Source: Flemingiibacterium sp045578725 (GTDB taxonomy: Bacteria > Bacillota > Clostridia > Oscillospirales > CAG-272). From it: a DNA stretch of 64,000 nt. The DNA is taken from NCBI GenBank assembly GCA_045578725.1, contig JAZNKS010000073.1, positions 15,203 through 79,202 of the forward strand. The letters are read 5' to 3'. The number at the start of each line of letters is the position of its first letter. The first letter of the stretch is position 1. The position numbers and the translations under genes are program-made. The notes beneath the pieces are model-generated. The model had not been told where the DNA came from. It made no database searches and saw only the letters and a list, made by a program, of their open reading frames with translations. Shown here piece by piece: positions 9,452-18,760 of this stretch.

Positions 9452-10477
9452 TTATTGGTTGCTTTCCGTGATGTTCTGAATATACCGGCATTTCGGGTAG
9501 TTGCTGCACCCATAAAACGAGCGTCCGGCATTTGCTCCGCGCGATGCAGTCCGCAGAATCATATCTCCGCCGCATTTGGGACACTTTACAGCCTCCGGTG
9601 CAGGCCCAGGTGCAGACGGCACATCCGGCATGGCGGCGGTGCTTTCCTCAGCTGCAGGCTCCTGCTTTATAACAGTCTTCTCTGCCTCCTGAGATGTCAT
9701 ATCCCGCTCATCCGCCGGGCAGAGATTTTGCTTTTCACGGATGTTTTCAATATGCTGCTTTTTGACATCCGATCCCACCTGCGTAAGAGGATACAGCCGG
9801 TCATAGAGTGCCGCAATCCGCCCATCGTCCAGAACCGCCGGCATCTGTGTGCAAAGCGCCGATACAACCGCCTCAACATCGCCGCGCTGAATTACACGGA
9901 TGTCCTTGCTTGTGATCTGCACATTCTTCAGCGTACACCGCTCCGAAAAGACAATTACCGACTTCATCGGAAGCGTTTCGCCAAGGAAGGCTTCCAGATG
10001 ACGGATATGCGATCGGTTCTGCATAACGGGATTGTAGAAGGATTCCTTATGGCTTTTATTCCGACCGGACGGCAAGGTCTGATACCAGCTGACGCGCTTC
10101 TCATCTCCGAAAATCCACCCGCTGTAATTCTTGCTTTCCAGAACCACAATTCCCTGCGGCGCTATCATCATCAGATCGATTTCCGAGGTTTCACCGTTCT
10201 CCTTGGGGATGTAGACATTCATCAGAAATCGGGCGCCCTGCTTTTCAAACCGGCGCAGGCACTTATATGTAAGATACTCGCCGTATCGCCCGATATCCTT
10301 TCGCACTGTCCAATACGGAAGACCGGTGATCCGATAGTAGGCCCCCGTTTTATAGCATTTGCTGTTCCAGATCAGATATACAACTGCGGCAGCTGCGGCC
10401 AGCGGCAGGAACGGAACGATAAATGCCCACAGCGATGTAAGTGTTGTTTTCAAAAAAGCCTTCAGCAATTCAAACAT
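9452..10477 (-). CDS. NERD-domain membrane protein with C-terminal topoisomerase-type zinc ribbon
   Basis: 341 aa. A hydrophobic helix (about 15-37, FIVPFLPLAAAAAVVYLIW) anchors the protein. Residues 60-180 form a NERD domain, a predicted nuclease-related fold, with IGRYGEYLTYKCL, SEIDLMMIAPQGIVVLESKNYSGW (the D...E-x-K core) and RNKSHKES. A charged Pro/Glu linker follows, then a four-cysteine zinc ribbon (CPKCGG...YGCSNYPKCRY) of the type at the end of topoisomerase I. It is the last gene of the mutS2-side run and converges on the terminator at 9412-9450. NERD biochemistry is poorly known. DNA binding or processing at the membrane is inference. Confidence 0.85.
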   Translation of the reverse strand: MFELLKAFLKTTLTSLWAFIVPFLPLAAAAAVVYLIWNSKCYKTGAYYRITGLPYWTVRKDIGRYGEYLTYKCLRRFEKQGARFLMNVYIPKENGETSEIDLMMIAPQGIVVLESKNYSGWIFGDEKRVSWYQTLPSGRNKSHKESFYNPVMQNRSHIRHLEAFLGETLPMKSVIVFSERCTLKNVQITSKDIRVIQRGDVEAVVSALCTQMPAVLDDGRIAALYDRLYPLTQVGSDVKKQHIENIREKQNLCPADERDMTSQEAEKTVIKQEPAAEESTAAMPDVPSAPGPAPEAVKCPKCGGDMILRTASRGANAGRSFYGCSNYPKCRYIQNITESNQ

Positions 10478-10498
10478 GTTCTGTTTTTCTCCTTTTTA

Positions 10499-11065
10499 TC
10501 AATGGCACCGCTTGCAGGCGCGGGTCTTGCCGGCGGCGATGGCTTCCTCATGGGTACCGGACAGGATTTTCTTGGAACGGGAGAGGGAGGAACAGCTCTC
10601 GCGACTGTGCCAAACCTCGCCGTTTGGCACCCAATAGACCGTCGCTTCGCCCGATGGCGGAGGTGCGGTTGTATCCGGTGGCACGGTCGTTTCCGGAGGC
10701 GCGGTTGTTTCCGGAGGCGCGGCTGTATCCGGTGGTGCCGTTGTATCCGGCGGCGCGGTGGTATCCGGAGGTGCCGTTGTATCCGGTGGTGCGGCTGTAT
10801 CCGGAGGTGCCGTTGTTTCCGGTGGTGCCGTTGTTTCCGGAGGTGCCGTTGTTTCCGGAGCAACGGTTTCGGGCGGATCGCTGATTCCCTGATACGGGAT
10901 AAAGCCGCTGCTGCCCGGATTCAGCGTCCATGTTTCACCGTTGACAATCAGTTCTGCCAGCTCGTTATGGCCCGCACAGCCGACAAAAAGCATAAGGACG
11001 GTGAGAAGCAGAGCCGTCATGCCGATCCGATGACCGGTTCGCATATTCTCACCGTCCTTTTTCAT
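10499..11065 (-). CDS. Lipoprotein with proline/threonine repeat stalk and small C-terminal Cys domain
   Basis: 188 aa, or 181 if the ATG at 11044 is used; that one has AAAAGGA 10 nt upstream, whereas the ATG at 11065 abuts the mutS2 stop. A signal peptide ends in LFVGCAG, a plausible lipobox. Residues 64-136 are twelve units of PP(E/D)T(T/A)A, a rigid extended stalk like those spanning cell walls. The last 45 residues (VYWVPNGEVWHSRESC...KTRACKRCH) match a small domain common at the ends of clostridial secreted or nuclease proteins, with one Cys then C-x-x-C plus His, probably metal-binding or disulfide-bonded. The function is unknown. Confidence 0.8.
   Translation of the reverse strand: MKKDGENMRTGHRIGMTALLLTVLMLFVGCAGHNELAELIVNGETWTLNPGSSGFIPYQGISDPPETVAPETTAPPETTAPPETTAPPDTAAPPDTTAPPDTTAPPDTTAPPDTAAPPETTAPPETTVPPDTTAPPPSGEATVYWVPNGEVWHSRESCSSLSRSKKILSGTHEEAIAAGKTRACKRCH
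10658..10876. repeat. 18-bp coding tandem repeat (PPxTxA units)
   Basis: About twelve head-to-tail 18-bp units with variable third bases, one of them shortened to 15 bp, inside the lipoprotein gene. There are no spacers, so it is not a CRISPR array. Such in-frame repeats can change copy number by slippage without breaking the frame. Confidence 0.9.
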
Positions 11066-13456
11066 TTATTTTACTTCCACGACCGTCACGCCGAGGTCGC
11101 CTTCCCCGTACTGGCCGTACCGGTAGCTGATCACGCGCGGGTCCTTCTTCAGATAATTCCAGAGCGCCATCCGCAGAGCACCCGTTCCCTTGCCATGAAT
11201 CAGCCGCAGGGTATGGATGCCGGCGATATGCGCTTCGTCGAAATACTTGTCCACCATATACCAGGCATCCTCGCCGTTCTGGCCGCGCAGATCGATCTCA
11301 TTCTTGAAATCGCGCGACACGGTGACCCGGTACTTGTCCGCAGCCATCTGCTTTTTCTGGCTGTCCGTATAGGTGACCTTGCTTTCATTCAGAAGCATCA
11401 GGTTCTTGACCTTGGTTCTCGTCTTGATGATGCCGGCCTGGACATTGACATTGCCGTCCTTATCCGGATCGTCCAGGACAACGCCCTTCTTGTTGATATT
11501 GATCAGCAGGACATCGTCGCCCTTCTTCAGCGGACGCGGGAGGACATAATCCTCTGCCACCCGCTCGGTAACGGGATTGACCTTGGAATCGCTCTCGCGG
11601 AGCTGCTTTCGGATATTGCGGCGGCCTTCCTCCAGAGCCGAAGCAAGGTTGGCACTCTCACGCTCCTTCTTGACCTTTTCCAGCTGTTCCATGACATAAT
11701 CGCTGGAAACCTTGGCGCTTTCGATGATCGATACCGCCTGTGCACGCGCCTTTTCCAGCTCATGCTCGGCTCTTGCCAGCTCATCGGCGATCCGCTTTTC
11801 GTTCTCGGCCTTATAAGCCTCGAATTCCCGCTTCAGACGGGCGGCCTCCTCGCGGTCGCGGTCCATCTGCAGGCGGCTGGCCTCCAGCTTTTCGATAACA
11901 TCCTCAAAATGCTTGTTTTCCTCGCTGACCAGCGCCTTGGCCCGATTGACGATTTCATCGGACAGACCGAGCTTGGAGGAGATGGCAAACGCATTGGATT
12001 TACCGGGCGTGCCGATAATCAGCCGGTAGGTCGGCTTGAGGGTATTCACATCAAACTCGCAGGAAGCATTGATAAAGCCATCGGTATCCAGCGCGAATGC
12101 TTTCAGCTCGGCATAATGGGTGGTGGCCGCGCAGAGCGCCCCCACCGAATGAACCTTTTCCAGCACGGCGATGGCCAGCGCGGCGCCCTCGACAGGATCG
12201 GTACCGGCGCCCAGCTCATCGATCAGCACCAGCGAACGTCCATTGACCTTTTCGGTGATGCCGACGATATTGACCATATGGGAGGAGAAGGTGGACAGCG
12301 ACTGCTCAATCGACTGCTCATCGCCGATATCGGCAAAGATATCGTCAAAAATGCAGAGCTCGGAGGTATCCGAGGCGGGTATATGCAGGCCGGACTGTGC
12401 CATCAGCGCAAACAGTCCGAGCGTTTTGATCGTTACCGTTTTACCGCCGGTATTAGGGCCGGTGATAACCAGCGTTCCGTTTTCGCCGCCCAGCGTAATC
12501 GTAACCGGTACAACCTTCTTCGGATCCAAAAGCGGATGGCGGGCGCGGATCAGATTCATCTTCCGCTCGCCGGTGATTTTGGCCGGCACGGCATCCATGG
12601 CAAAGGAAAGCTCGCTCTTGGCAAAGATGAAGGCAAGAAGGGTGATATTCTGATAGTTCAGATTCAGCGCCGGCTCAATCGCCGCGCAGGATGCGGACAG
12701 CTCGCCGAGAATCCGTTCGATCTCGCCGGCCTCCTTGACCTGCAGGACGCGGAGCTCGTTATTGGCCTCGACAACCGACAGGGGCTCGACAAACAGAGTG
12801 GCACCCGAAGCGGAGGTATCGTGCACCAGGCCGCGCACATCGTTTTTGCATTCCACCTTGACGGGGATAACATACCGCCCGTTACGCATGGTAATGATGT
12901 TTTCCTGCAGATATTTGGAATAGGAGCCGTTGACAAAGCTCTGGAGCGAATCCTTGATCCGGTTGTTCGCGGCCCGCATTTTGCGGCGGATATCCGCCAG
13001 CGCAGGGCTTGCCTCGTCCGCGATCATCTCCTCGGAGATAATCGCCGTATAGATGCGGTCCTCCAGCTTTTTGTCGGTGATCAGCCGCTCAAAAATCTCA
13101 TCCAGCGAGGTTGTCCCGCGGCGGTCTGTCCGGCTGTATTCCAGCAGCGAGCGTGAGGTGCGCAGAACATTGGCAATATCCAGCAGCTCACGCGGTGTCA
13201 GCACGGCGCCCTTGGCCGCACGGTCTGCAGCATCCCGCACATCCTTGATCAGGCCGAAGGAGGGCATTCCCTTAATGGCCTGCAGCTCCTTTGCCTCGGT
13301 GGTTTCCCGCTGAATCCGCAGGATCCGGTCGGGATCGTTATCCGGGCGCAGGGAAAGCGCCAGCTCACGGGAACCCTCGGTCGGGGCCTTCTGGGCCAGC
13401 AGCGCCAGTATTTTATCGTATTCGAGCGTATGAATCGCTCTTTCGTATTGACTCAA
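11066..13456 (-). CDS. mutS2: MutS2 ATPase/nuclease
   Basis: 796 aa, the usual length. MutS2 is a MutS-like ATPase without the mismatch-recognition domain. It is reported to act on recombination intermediates and on collided ribosomes. The N-terminal clamp/core runs to about 300. The ATPase has Walker A GPNTGGKT and Walker B VLIDELGAGTDP. A long coiled coil (about 515-630, rich in Glu, Lys and Arg) and the C-terminal Smr domain (EIDLRGQNGEDA, then LIHGKGTGALR) complete the order. It lies between recO and the repeat lipoprotein, all on the same strand with short gaps. Confidence 0.97.
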   Translation of the reverse strand: MSQYERAIHTLEYDKILALLAQKAPTEGSRELALSLRPDNDPDRILRIQRETTEAKELQAIKGMPSFGLIKDVRDAADRAAKGAVLTPRELLDIANVLRTSRSLLEYSRTDRRGTTSLDEIFERLITDKKLEDRIYTAIISEEMIADEASPALADIRRKMRAANNRIKDSLQSFVNGSYSKYLQENIITMRNGRYVIPVKVECKNDVRGLVHDTSASGATLFVEPLSVVEANNELRVLQVKEAGEIERILGELSASCAAIEPALNLNYQNITLLAFIFAKSELSFAMDAVPAKITGERKMNLIRARHPLLDPKKVVPVTITLGGENGTLVITGPNTGGKTVTIKTLGLFALMAQSGLHIPASDTSELCIFDDIFADIGDEQSIEQSLSTFSSHMVNIVGITEKVNGRSLVLIDELGAGTDPVEGAALAIAVLEKVHSVGALCAATTHYAELKAFALDTDGFINASCEFDVNTLKPTYRLIIGTPGKSNAFAISSKLGLSDEIVNRAKALVSEENKHFEDVIEKLEASRLQMDRDREEAARLKREFEAYKAENEKRIADELARAEHELEKARAQAVSIIESAKVSSDYVMEQLEKVKKERESANLASALEEGRRNIRKQLRESDSKVNPVTERVAEDYVLPRPLKKGDDVLLININKKGVVLDDPDKDGNVNVQAGIIKTRTKVKNLMLLNESKVTYTDSQKKQMAADKYRVTVSRDFKNEIDLRGQNGEDAWYMVDKYFDEAHIAGIHTLRLIHGKGTGALRMALWNYLKKDPRVISYRYGQYGEGDLGVTVVEVK

Positions 13457-13477
13457 TGGTATCCTCCTGACTGTAAG

Positions 13478-14275
13478 TCATCCGAAAATCAGCATATCCA
13501 GCACCGGAAAATGGTGATCGATATGATTCAAAAGGTATTTTTCGCAGGCTGACGAAAATTCGGGGATCAGCATGGGATCCAGCGAAAAGGAATAGAGCCG
13601 GCTCATATCCGCCCAGATCGCATACTGCATGGCCAGCACAGTAGCTGGCTGCAGCGGCAGAATGATCTGTGTTGTGCGCATCTCATTGACCAGCAGCTCG
13701 TTCTCCCGATAGACTTCCTTCTGCACAAGCGCCTGACATCCGGCGCAGATCAGGCTTCCCTCCATCACATTGAGATAGAGCTTGTCTTCTCCGACACCGT
13801 GGCCGCAGGATTCACATCCAATCAGATTGGGCGCGAAGCCGGCCAGCGCGGCCAGCCTCAGCTCATAGGTTCCCTTGATCAGGCGGAGATCCTTTTCCTT
13901 CCCGTGTGCCAGCATCCAGAGGGTATTCAGCGCCAGGCGAAGAATGCCCCCGTCCGGCTGTTCCTCATTGACCAGGAACTCCGCCGTATTGAGGATATAG
14001 GTTCCCAGTGTCACCGCAGTGAAATCCCGGCAGAGATAGAAATAATTTTCGATCAGCGATGCTTCATTCAGCGAATACTTTCCGTTGTGCTCATACAGCA
14101 CAAACTCCGAATAGCAGAAAAGCTGGGTGGGCACGGAAAACCGCCCGCGGGCGCGGGTGGATCCACGGCAAAGCACCGACAGCTTTCCCTTTTCGGCTGT
14201 GAGAATGTGAATGTATTTCGCATTTTCAGTGGCGATATTCTCCCTCACCACCAATCCCTTCAGCGTATACAGCAT
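13478..14275 (-). CDS. recO: DNA repair protein RecO
   Basis: 265 aa. RecO loads RecA onto SSB-coated single strands together with RecR. The N-terminal OB fold starts MLYTLKGLVVRENIATE and contains ILTAEKGKLSVLCRGSTRARGRF. The C-terminal half has the zinc site CESCGHG...CAGCQ, present in most Firmicute RecO proteins. The ATG at 14275 is preferred to the GTG immediately before it (14278); either adds or removes one residue. No strong Shine-Dalgarno sequence is visible, and the gene is probably coupled to era, 20 bp upstream. Order era-recO is conserved in Firmicutes. Confidence 0.93.
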   Translation of the reverse strand: MLYTLKGLVVRENIATENAKYIHILTAEKGKLSVLCRGSTRARGRFSVPTQLFCYSEFVLYEHNGKYSLNEASLIENYFYLCRDFTAVTLGTYILNTAEFLVNEEQPDGGILRLALNTLWMLAHGKEKDLRLIKGTYELRLAALAGFAPNLIGCESCGHGVGEDKLYLNVMEGSLICAGCQALVQKEVYRENELLVNEMRTTQIILPLQPATVLAMQYAIWADMSRLYSFSLDPMLIPEFSSACEKYLLNHIDHHFPVLDMLIFG

Positions 14276-14295
14276 CACGCAGGCGGCCGATTCGC

Positions 14296-15180
14296 TCAGT
14301 CGTCGTTGAAGCCGAAGCTGTTGAGGAGCGAGGCGTTGTCACGCCAGTTTTCCTTGACCTTGACCCAGAGATCGAGGTGAACCTGCACGCCGAAGAAGGC
14401 TTCCAGATCCTCTCTGGCCCAGGTGCCGACCTTTTTCAGAGCCGCACCGCCCTTTCCGATGATGATTCCCTTGTGGGAATCCTTCTCGCAGAAGATCTCC
14501 GCGCGGATTTTGATAATCGTCGGCTTTTCTTCAAAGGCCTCGATGACAACGGCGGTACCGTGGGGAATCTCATCGTTGAGCGTACGAAGCAGCTTCTCGC
14601 GGATGATCTCTGCCGCCAGCGCCCGCTCCGGCTGATCGGTCAGCATATCGGACGGGAAGAACCAATCGCCCTCATGTAAAAGAGCGGCGGCCTCCTTAAT
14701 CACAATAGACACGCCCTCATTCTTCATCGCCGACATCGGAATGACAGCGGCGAAATCGCAGAGCGCGGCATAGACGGTGATGCATTCCGCCACCTTCACG
14801 GCGTTGACGGTATCCGTCTTGTTGATCGCCAGAATGACCGGCGTTTTCTGCTTCTTCAGCCGCTCCAGAATCGTCTTCTCCACATCGGAAACCGCCTTGG
14901 CGGCATCCACCACCAGAATAGCGGCATCCACCTCGCCGATAGCGGAGCTGATCGTCTTGACCATGAAATCACCCAACTTATTCTTGGGCTTCAGCATACC
15001 GGGGGTATCAAGGAAGACATACTGATTCTCGCCCTCGGTCAGAATGCCGGTAATCCGATTGCGCGTTGTCTGCGGCTTGCTCGATACAATCGCGACTTTT
15101 TCGCCGAGCAGCGCGTTGAGAAGAGTGGACTTGCCGACATTCGGCCGGCCAACAATAGCAATAAAACCTGTTTTCGTCAT
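14296..15180 (-). CDS. era: GTPase Era
   Basis: 294 aa. Era binds the 3' end of 16S rRNA and checks 30S maturation at the membrane. The GTPase domain has G1 GRPNVGKST, switch QTTRNRITGI, G3 DTPGM and G4 NKTD. The C-terminal KH domain shows IIIGKGGAALKKVG followed by VHLDLWVKVKENWRDN. It is the standard bacterial Era in the standard context, with ybeY and phoH upstream and recO downstream. Confidence 0.97.
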   Translation of the reverse strand: MTKTGFIAIVGRPNVGKSTLLNALLGEKVAIVSSKPQTTRNRITGILTEGENQYVFLDTPGMLKPKNKLGDFMVKTISSAIGEVDAAILVVDAAKAVSDVEKTILERLKKQKTPVILAINKTDTVNAVKVAECITVYAALCDFAAVIPMSAMKNEGVSIVIKEAAALLHEGDWFFPSDMLTDQPERALAAEIIREKLLRTLNDEIPHGTAVVIEAFEEKPTIIKIRAEIFCEKDSHKGIIIGKGGAALKKVGTWAREDLEAFFGVQVHLDLWVKVKENWRDNASLLNSFGFNDD

Positions 15181-15193
15181 ATTTTTTTCCTAT

Positions 15194-15598
15194 CTATATT
15201 TTTGTGACGGTAAGAACAACGGACATGAGAAGCGATGCCGCGGGAAGGACAACGGTACTGACCGCCGTATCGAATTTCGCATAATCCTCGTTATATTTCC
15301 ATAGCATAACCTGAATAAAGTGCCGACGGAAAATAACCAGCAGCCAGCTGAGTACCACCAGCACGGCGTTCATCAGCACATACCGATCAATCGCCCGATA
15401 TACAGCCAATGTGATAACAAAACCGATTGATGCCGCAATGGGCAGCCACAGCTTTGGCATCCAGTAGCGGAACCGGTATCCTTTTGCGATATGCTCCCGG
15501 TTGGAATCCGCATACGGTTCATAGAAGATGGATTCCCCGCAGATCTTGCATTCGTACTCCGCGTCGGTAACCGAACCGCATTTCGGACATTTCTTCAT
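15194..15598 (-). CDS. Zinc-ribbon membrane protein of unknown function
   Basis: 134 aa. The N-terminus MKKCPKCG...YECKICGES is a two-knuckle zinc ribbon. After a polar stretch come three hydrophobic helices (about 48-68, 72-92 and 112-132). A start with AAAGGG upstream and the position between ybeY and era on the same strand support a real gene. It occupies the slot often used by diacylglycerol kinase (dgkA) or cdd in Firmicutes, but it resembles neither. No function is assigned. Confidence 0.75.
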   Translation of the reverse strand: MKKCPKCGSVTDAEYECKICGESIFYEPYADSNREHIAKGYRFRYWMPKLWLPIAASIGFVITLAVYRAIDRYVLMNAVLVVLSWLLVIFRRHFIQVMLWKYNEDYAKFDTAVSTVVLPAASLLMSVVLTVTKI

Positions 15599-15628
15599 TT
15601 TTTCCCTTTCTGCGGTACCGCACCGCCG

Positions 15629-16114
15629 TCAGCCGCGGGTGATTCCCATGTAATCGAGAATCGCGTGCTGTCTTGCTCGCATCTCGCGTTCTTCGTCCTC
15701 GCTGTTCACATGATCGTAGCCCAGCAGATGGAGGACGGAATGCACCGTTAAGAAGGCTACCTCGCGGGTGTAGCTGTGACCGAATTCCGCCGCCTGTGCG
15801 CGGGCGCGCTCCAGCGAAATCACAATATCGCCGAGCATGACGGCGCCGCGTGCAAAATCCGTATCGCCGGCCGGATCCGCACCCTCATCCAGCATGGGGA
15901 AAGAAAGCACATCCGTCGGCGCATCGATTTCGCGGTGCTCTTTATTGATTTCGCGGATTCCCGCATCATCGGTGAAGGTCACCGACAGCTCGGCCATCCG
16001 GCCGAAATCTTCAAAGGCAAGCGCTGCTCCGATGGCGGCTTTGACCAGCGCACGCAGCTCGGGTGTGCAGGGCTCTTTGTCCTGTTCGTTGGTGAAATAT
16101 ACAATCTGCTTCAT
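15629..16114 (-). CDS. ybeY: Endoribonuclease YbeY (rRNA maturation factor)
   Basis: 161 aa. YbeY is a zinc-dependent single-strand endoribonuclease for 16S rRNA 3'-end maturation. The signature HSVLHLLGYDH (H-x3-H-x5-H zinc ligands) is intact near the C-terminus, with TDVLSFPM ahead of it. The start overlaps the phoH stop by 4 nt (ATGA), so the two are translationally coupled. The phoH-ybeY-era series is conserved widely. Confidence 0.96.
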   Translation of the reverse strand: MKQIVYFTNEQDKEPCTPELRALVKAAIGAALAFEDFGRMAELSVTFTDDAGIREINKEHREIDAPTDVLSFPMLDEGADPAGDTDFARGAVMLGDIVISLERARAQAAEFGHSYTREVAFLTVHSVLHLLGYDHVNSEDEEREMRARQHAILDYMGITRG

Positions 16115-17154
16115 TGATTATCTTCCTCTGTCTTTTCTTTGATCCGGAAGCGGCGGCCGTCCTCGGACGGGGTGTGCTTCCTCTGTTTATCGTAATTCTC
16201 ATATGCCAGGATGATCTTCTGCACCAGACGGTGGCGGACCACATCCCGCTCGCTGAAGCGGTGGATGGCAATATCGTCGATGCCCTCCAGAATCTTCACC
16301 GCCTCGCCAAGACCGCTCTTTTTGCCGAACGGCAGGTCGGTCTGGGTCAGATCGCCCGTAACCACAGCCTTGGAGCCGAAGCCGAGCCGGGTTAAGAACA
16401 TTTTCATCTGCTCCGGCGTGGTATTCTGCGCCTCATCGAGGATGATGAACGAATCGTCCAGCGTCCGGCCGCGCATATAAGCCAGCGGTGCGATCTCGAT
16501 CACGCCGCGCTCCACATAGCGGCTGTATGCCTCCACCCCCAGCATCTCATACAGCGCATCGTACAGCGGGCGCAGATAAGGATCGATCTTGTTCTGCAGA
16601 TCGCCGGGCAGAAAGCCCAGCTTTTCGCCGGCCTCGACCGCCGGACGGGTGAGGATGATCCTCTCAACCTGCTTGGAGCGCAGGGCTGTCACCGCCATCG
16701 CCACGGCAAGGAAGGTCTTGCCCGTTCCCGCCGGGCCGATGCCCATGATGACCGTATTCTTTTTGATGGCCTCGACGTATTTCTTCTGTCCCAGCGTCTT
16801 GGCCTTGATCGGCTTGCCGCGTGTGGTCAGGCAGATTGTATCGTCATCCAGCTCGGACAGCTCCTCGCGGCGGCCGTCGGAGATCATCCCGATCACATAA
16901 TCCACGTTCTGCGAAGTCAGCACATCGTTGAGCCGGGTCATCCGCTTCAGATAGCCGATCGCATTGGCCGCCTGCTCGGCCGCCTCCAGCGTCGGTGCCG
17001 TGATATGAATTGCGTTTCCGGTAGTCTTGTCCGTATTCCGTGCGGTGATGGAAACGCCGAAGGCGTTTTCCAGCCGCTCCAGATTGACATCCAATTCTCC
17101 GAACAGCTTGGCGGTCTGCTCCGCCGAATCGGTTAATAGTATTTTTTCAGCCAT
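16111..17154 (-). CDS. phoH: PhoH-like ATPase
   Basis: 347 aa. It is a PhoH/YbeZ family P-loop ATPase, believed to work with YbeY in rRNA processing. The N-terminal 110 residues hold a KH-like region (LERLENAFGVSITARN). The ATPase has Walker A GIGPAGTGKT and Walker B DDSFIILDEAQNTTPEQMK. LTRPAVEAGEKLGFLPGDL and the arginine-finger area VTGDLTQTDLP are typical. It is followed with a 4-nt overlap by ybeY. Confidence 0.95.
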   Translation of the reverse strand: MAEKILLTDSAEQTAKLFGELDVNLERLENAFGVSITARNTDKTTGNAIHITAPTLEAAEQAANAIGYLKRMTRLNDVLTSQNVDYVIGMISDGRREELSELDDDTICLTTRGKPIKAKTLGQKKYVEAIKKNTVIMGIGPAGTGKTFLAVAMAVTALRSKQVERIILTRPAVEAGEKLGFLPGDLQNKIDPYLRPLYDALYEMLGVEAYSRYVERGVIEIAPLAYMRGRTLDDSFIILDEAQNTTPEQMKMFLTRLGFGSKAVVTGDLTQTDLPFGKKSGLGEAVKILEGIDDIAIHRFSERDVVRHRLVQKIILAYENYDKQRKHTPSEDGRRFRIKEKTEEDNQ

Positions 17155-17219
17155 TCTGTTTCCAATCTCCGGCGCTTCTGTATTTCCGTATCCTTGCCGG
17201 ATGACACGGAACTGCTATT

Positions 17220-18395
17220 TTACTGATAAATCGGAGCCTCTTTTGCAATATCGCAGATCAGCTCCAGCCTGCACGTCAGCCGATAAGCATCCTCCGTAAG
17301 CTCCCCCCGGATTTCACGGCTCACCTGCTCGCTTTGGGCAGACAGCTGCTCCAGCTCATCCCGCAGGCGGGCATAGGCACGGGCACGGGCCTCCTCACCG
17401 GTCAGGCGGTGGGATGTCCATTCATATACCCGGAACTCCTCCACGCATAAAGCCACGGGAACTTCAATCGTATCGAAAATGCGAAGCGGAGTTTCTCTCT
17501 TTATTATATCATATTCCGCGGGCAGATTTCCAGTATTTTTGAAAAATTTCAGCGAAAAGCCGAAAAATTTTACGGATTTCTCATAAAACACCGCCCCGGT
17601 TTCCCTTTTCACCCGCTCCTCCAGCGGAATTTCCACCGTAACCGTCCGTTTGACCTGCGCCAGAACCTTTCCCCTGGCATGGAGCAGCCGGTAGCCGCCC
17701 GGCGTATCCACCACACCGGAGGCCAGCAGATCGCCCTTTCGTACCAGATCGCCCACATCCGCCTCCGGCGTTCCGCGATAGATCTCCCGTTCGACGAGAA
17801 TCCCATCCTCGGCCGCCACCAGATTGAAGGGGGTGGATTCATCGATCCGGATCTCCGGAATCTCCATCTCCCGCACCTCAACTGTTGCCCCTGTGCCGCG
17901 CAGATTGACGGCAATCCAGGAAATATCGTCATACTGCAGCAGGAATTCATGATGCAGATCATCGAAATCGATCGACGGAATGTAGGTTCCCACATGACAT
18001 CCGAGCGCTTCCAGCCGGGTCAGAATCGCATCAGCGGGGATTTTGTCGTTTCCCTTGACATCCATCGTCCATATAAACTGCCCCGATGCCCAGAGAATCG
18101 CAAAGAACATTCCAAGCCCGACCGGGATTCCGTACCGCCGCCGATACCGTCCGAGCCGCTGCGGCAGGCCCCGCTCCCGAATAAACGACGGCTCAATTCC
18201 GTTCCGGGCCAGAATCCGTTCGACCGCCTGCGCATCGCCCAGCCCCAGCGAAAAGCAAAGCTCGTCACCCCGCCGCTTCATCCCCCGCACATCGGCACCG
18301 GAGCGTGCCAGCAGCGCAGCAGCCCGATCCGCCATTTCGGACGGAATCCGATATTCGCGGCTGCCTAACATCCAGCGGATTCCTTCAGCGAACAT
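17220..18395 (-). CDS. yqfD: Sporulation protein YqfD
   Basis: 391 aa. YqfD is needed for efficient sporulation in Bacillus and is expressed in the mother cell. It is a membrane protein with an N-terminal cytoplasmic part, one transmembrane helix (about 85-105, IPVGLGMFFAILWASGQFIW) and a large external POTRA-like/beta region. WTMDVKGNDKIPADAIL is the typical block after the helix. The ATG at 18395 has AAGGAGA just upstream and overlaps yqfC by 11 nt, so an upstream start at 18428 is rejected. The yqfC-yqfD-phoH order matches Bacillus. Confidence 0.92.
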   Translation of the reverse strand: MFAEGIRWMLGSREYRIPSEMADRAAALLARSGADVRGMKRRGDELCFSLGLGDAQAVERILARNGIEPSFIRERGLPQRLGRYRRRYGIPVGLGMFFAILWASGQFIWTMDVKGNDKIPADAILTRLEALGCHVGTYIPSIDFDDLHHEFLLQYDDISWIAVNLRGTGATVEVREMEIPEIRIDESTPFNLVAAEDGILVEREIYRGTPEADVGDLVRKGDLLASGVVDTPGGYRLLHARGKVLAQVKRTVTVEIPLEERVKRETGAVFYEKSVKFFGFSLKFFKNTGNLPAEYDIIKRETPLRIFDTIEVPVALCVEEFRVYEWTSHRLTGEEARARAYARLRDELEQLSAQSEQVSREIRGELTEDAYRLTCRLELICDIAKEAPIYQ

Positions 18396-18690
18396 AGCGG
18401 TTCTCCTTATCATAAACAATGCTGGCAATACACCCGTTCACCGCAATGCGCCCGCCGGAAAAGCTCCGCAGCTCCAGCTCGCTCCCGCAGATAATCAGCC
18501 GATGATCGCAAAGTTCCAGAATCACCTTGTCCTCGGCGTAGGCAATCAGCTCCTCGCATCCGCTGATGCAGAGCTCACGGTTCCCCGATGCCTCGATAAA
18601 GGAGATCCGCCCGAAGGTTCCCACCGGAATATCAAAGGCTTCGCAAAGCCGCTGGGAAAACGGTTTGCTCGATTTTTCCTTTTTACTCAT
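18385..18690 (-). CDS. yqfC: Sporulation protein YqfC (YabP/YqfC family)
   Basis: 101 aa. A small all-beta protein of the YabP/YqfC family linked to spore formation. The pattern ISFIEASGNRELCISGCEEL, then VILELCDHRLIICGSELE and FSGGRIAVNGCIASI, is characteristic. It is first of the minus-strand run and overlaps yqfD, as in other spore formers. It is divergent from the ylbJ-like gene, with 70 bp between. A mother-cell sigma factor would be expected, but no convincing site was recognised. Confidence 0.92.
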   Translation of the reverse strand: MSKKEKSSKPFSQRLCEAFDIPVGTFGRISFIEASGNRELCISGCEELIAYAEDKVILELCDHRLIICGSELELRSFSGGRIAVNGCIASIVYDKENRYVR

Positions 18691-18760
18691 ATTCTATCAC
18701 CGGATTTCTATAAAATAATGGCAGGGCAAGCTGCCCCCTAAATCATATGAAAAACGGACG

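Noticed and set aside
10658..10876. Possible CRISPR-like repeats
   Set aside because: The units are contiguous 18-bp coding repeats without spacers and translate into a regular Pro-Thr motif.
9419..13156. A very long open frame on the plus strand over the mutS2, lipoprotein and NERD genes
   Set aside because: It is antisense to three recognisable proteins, reads through the terminator and through the repeat as Arg/Cys-rich low-complexity sequence, and has no family motif.
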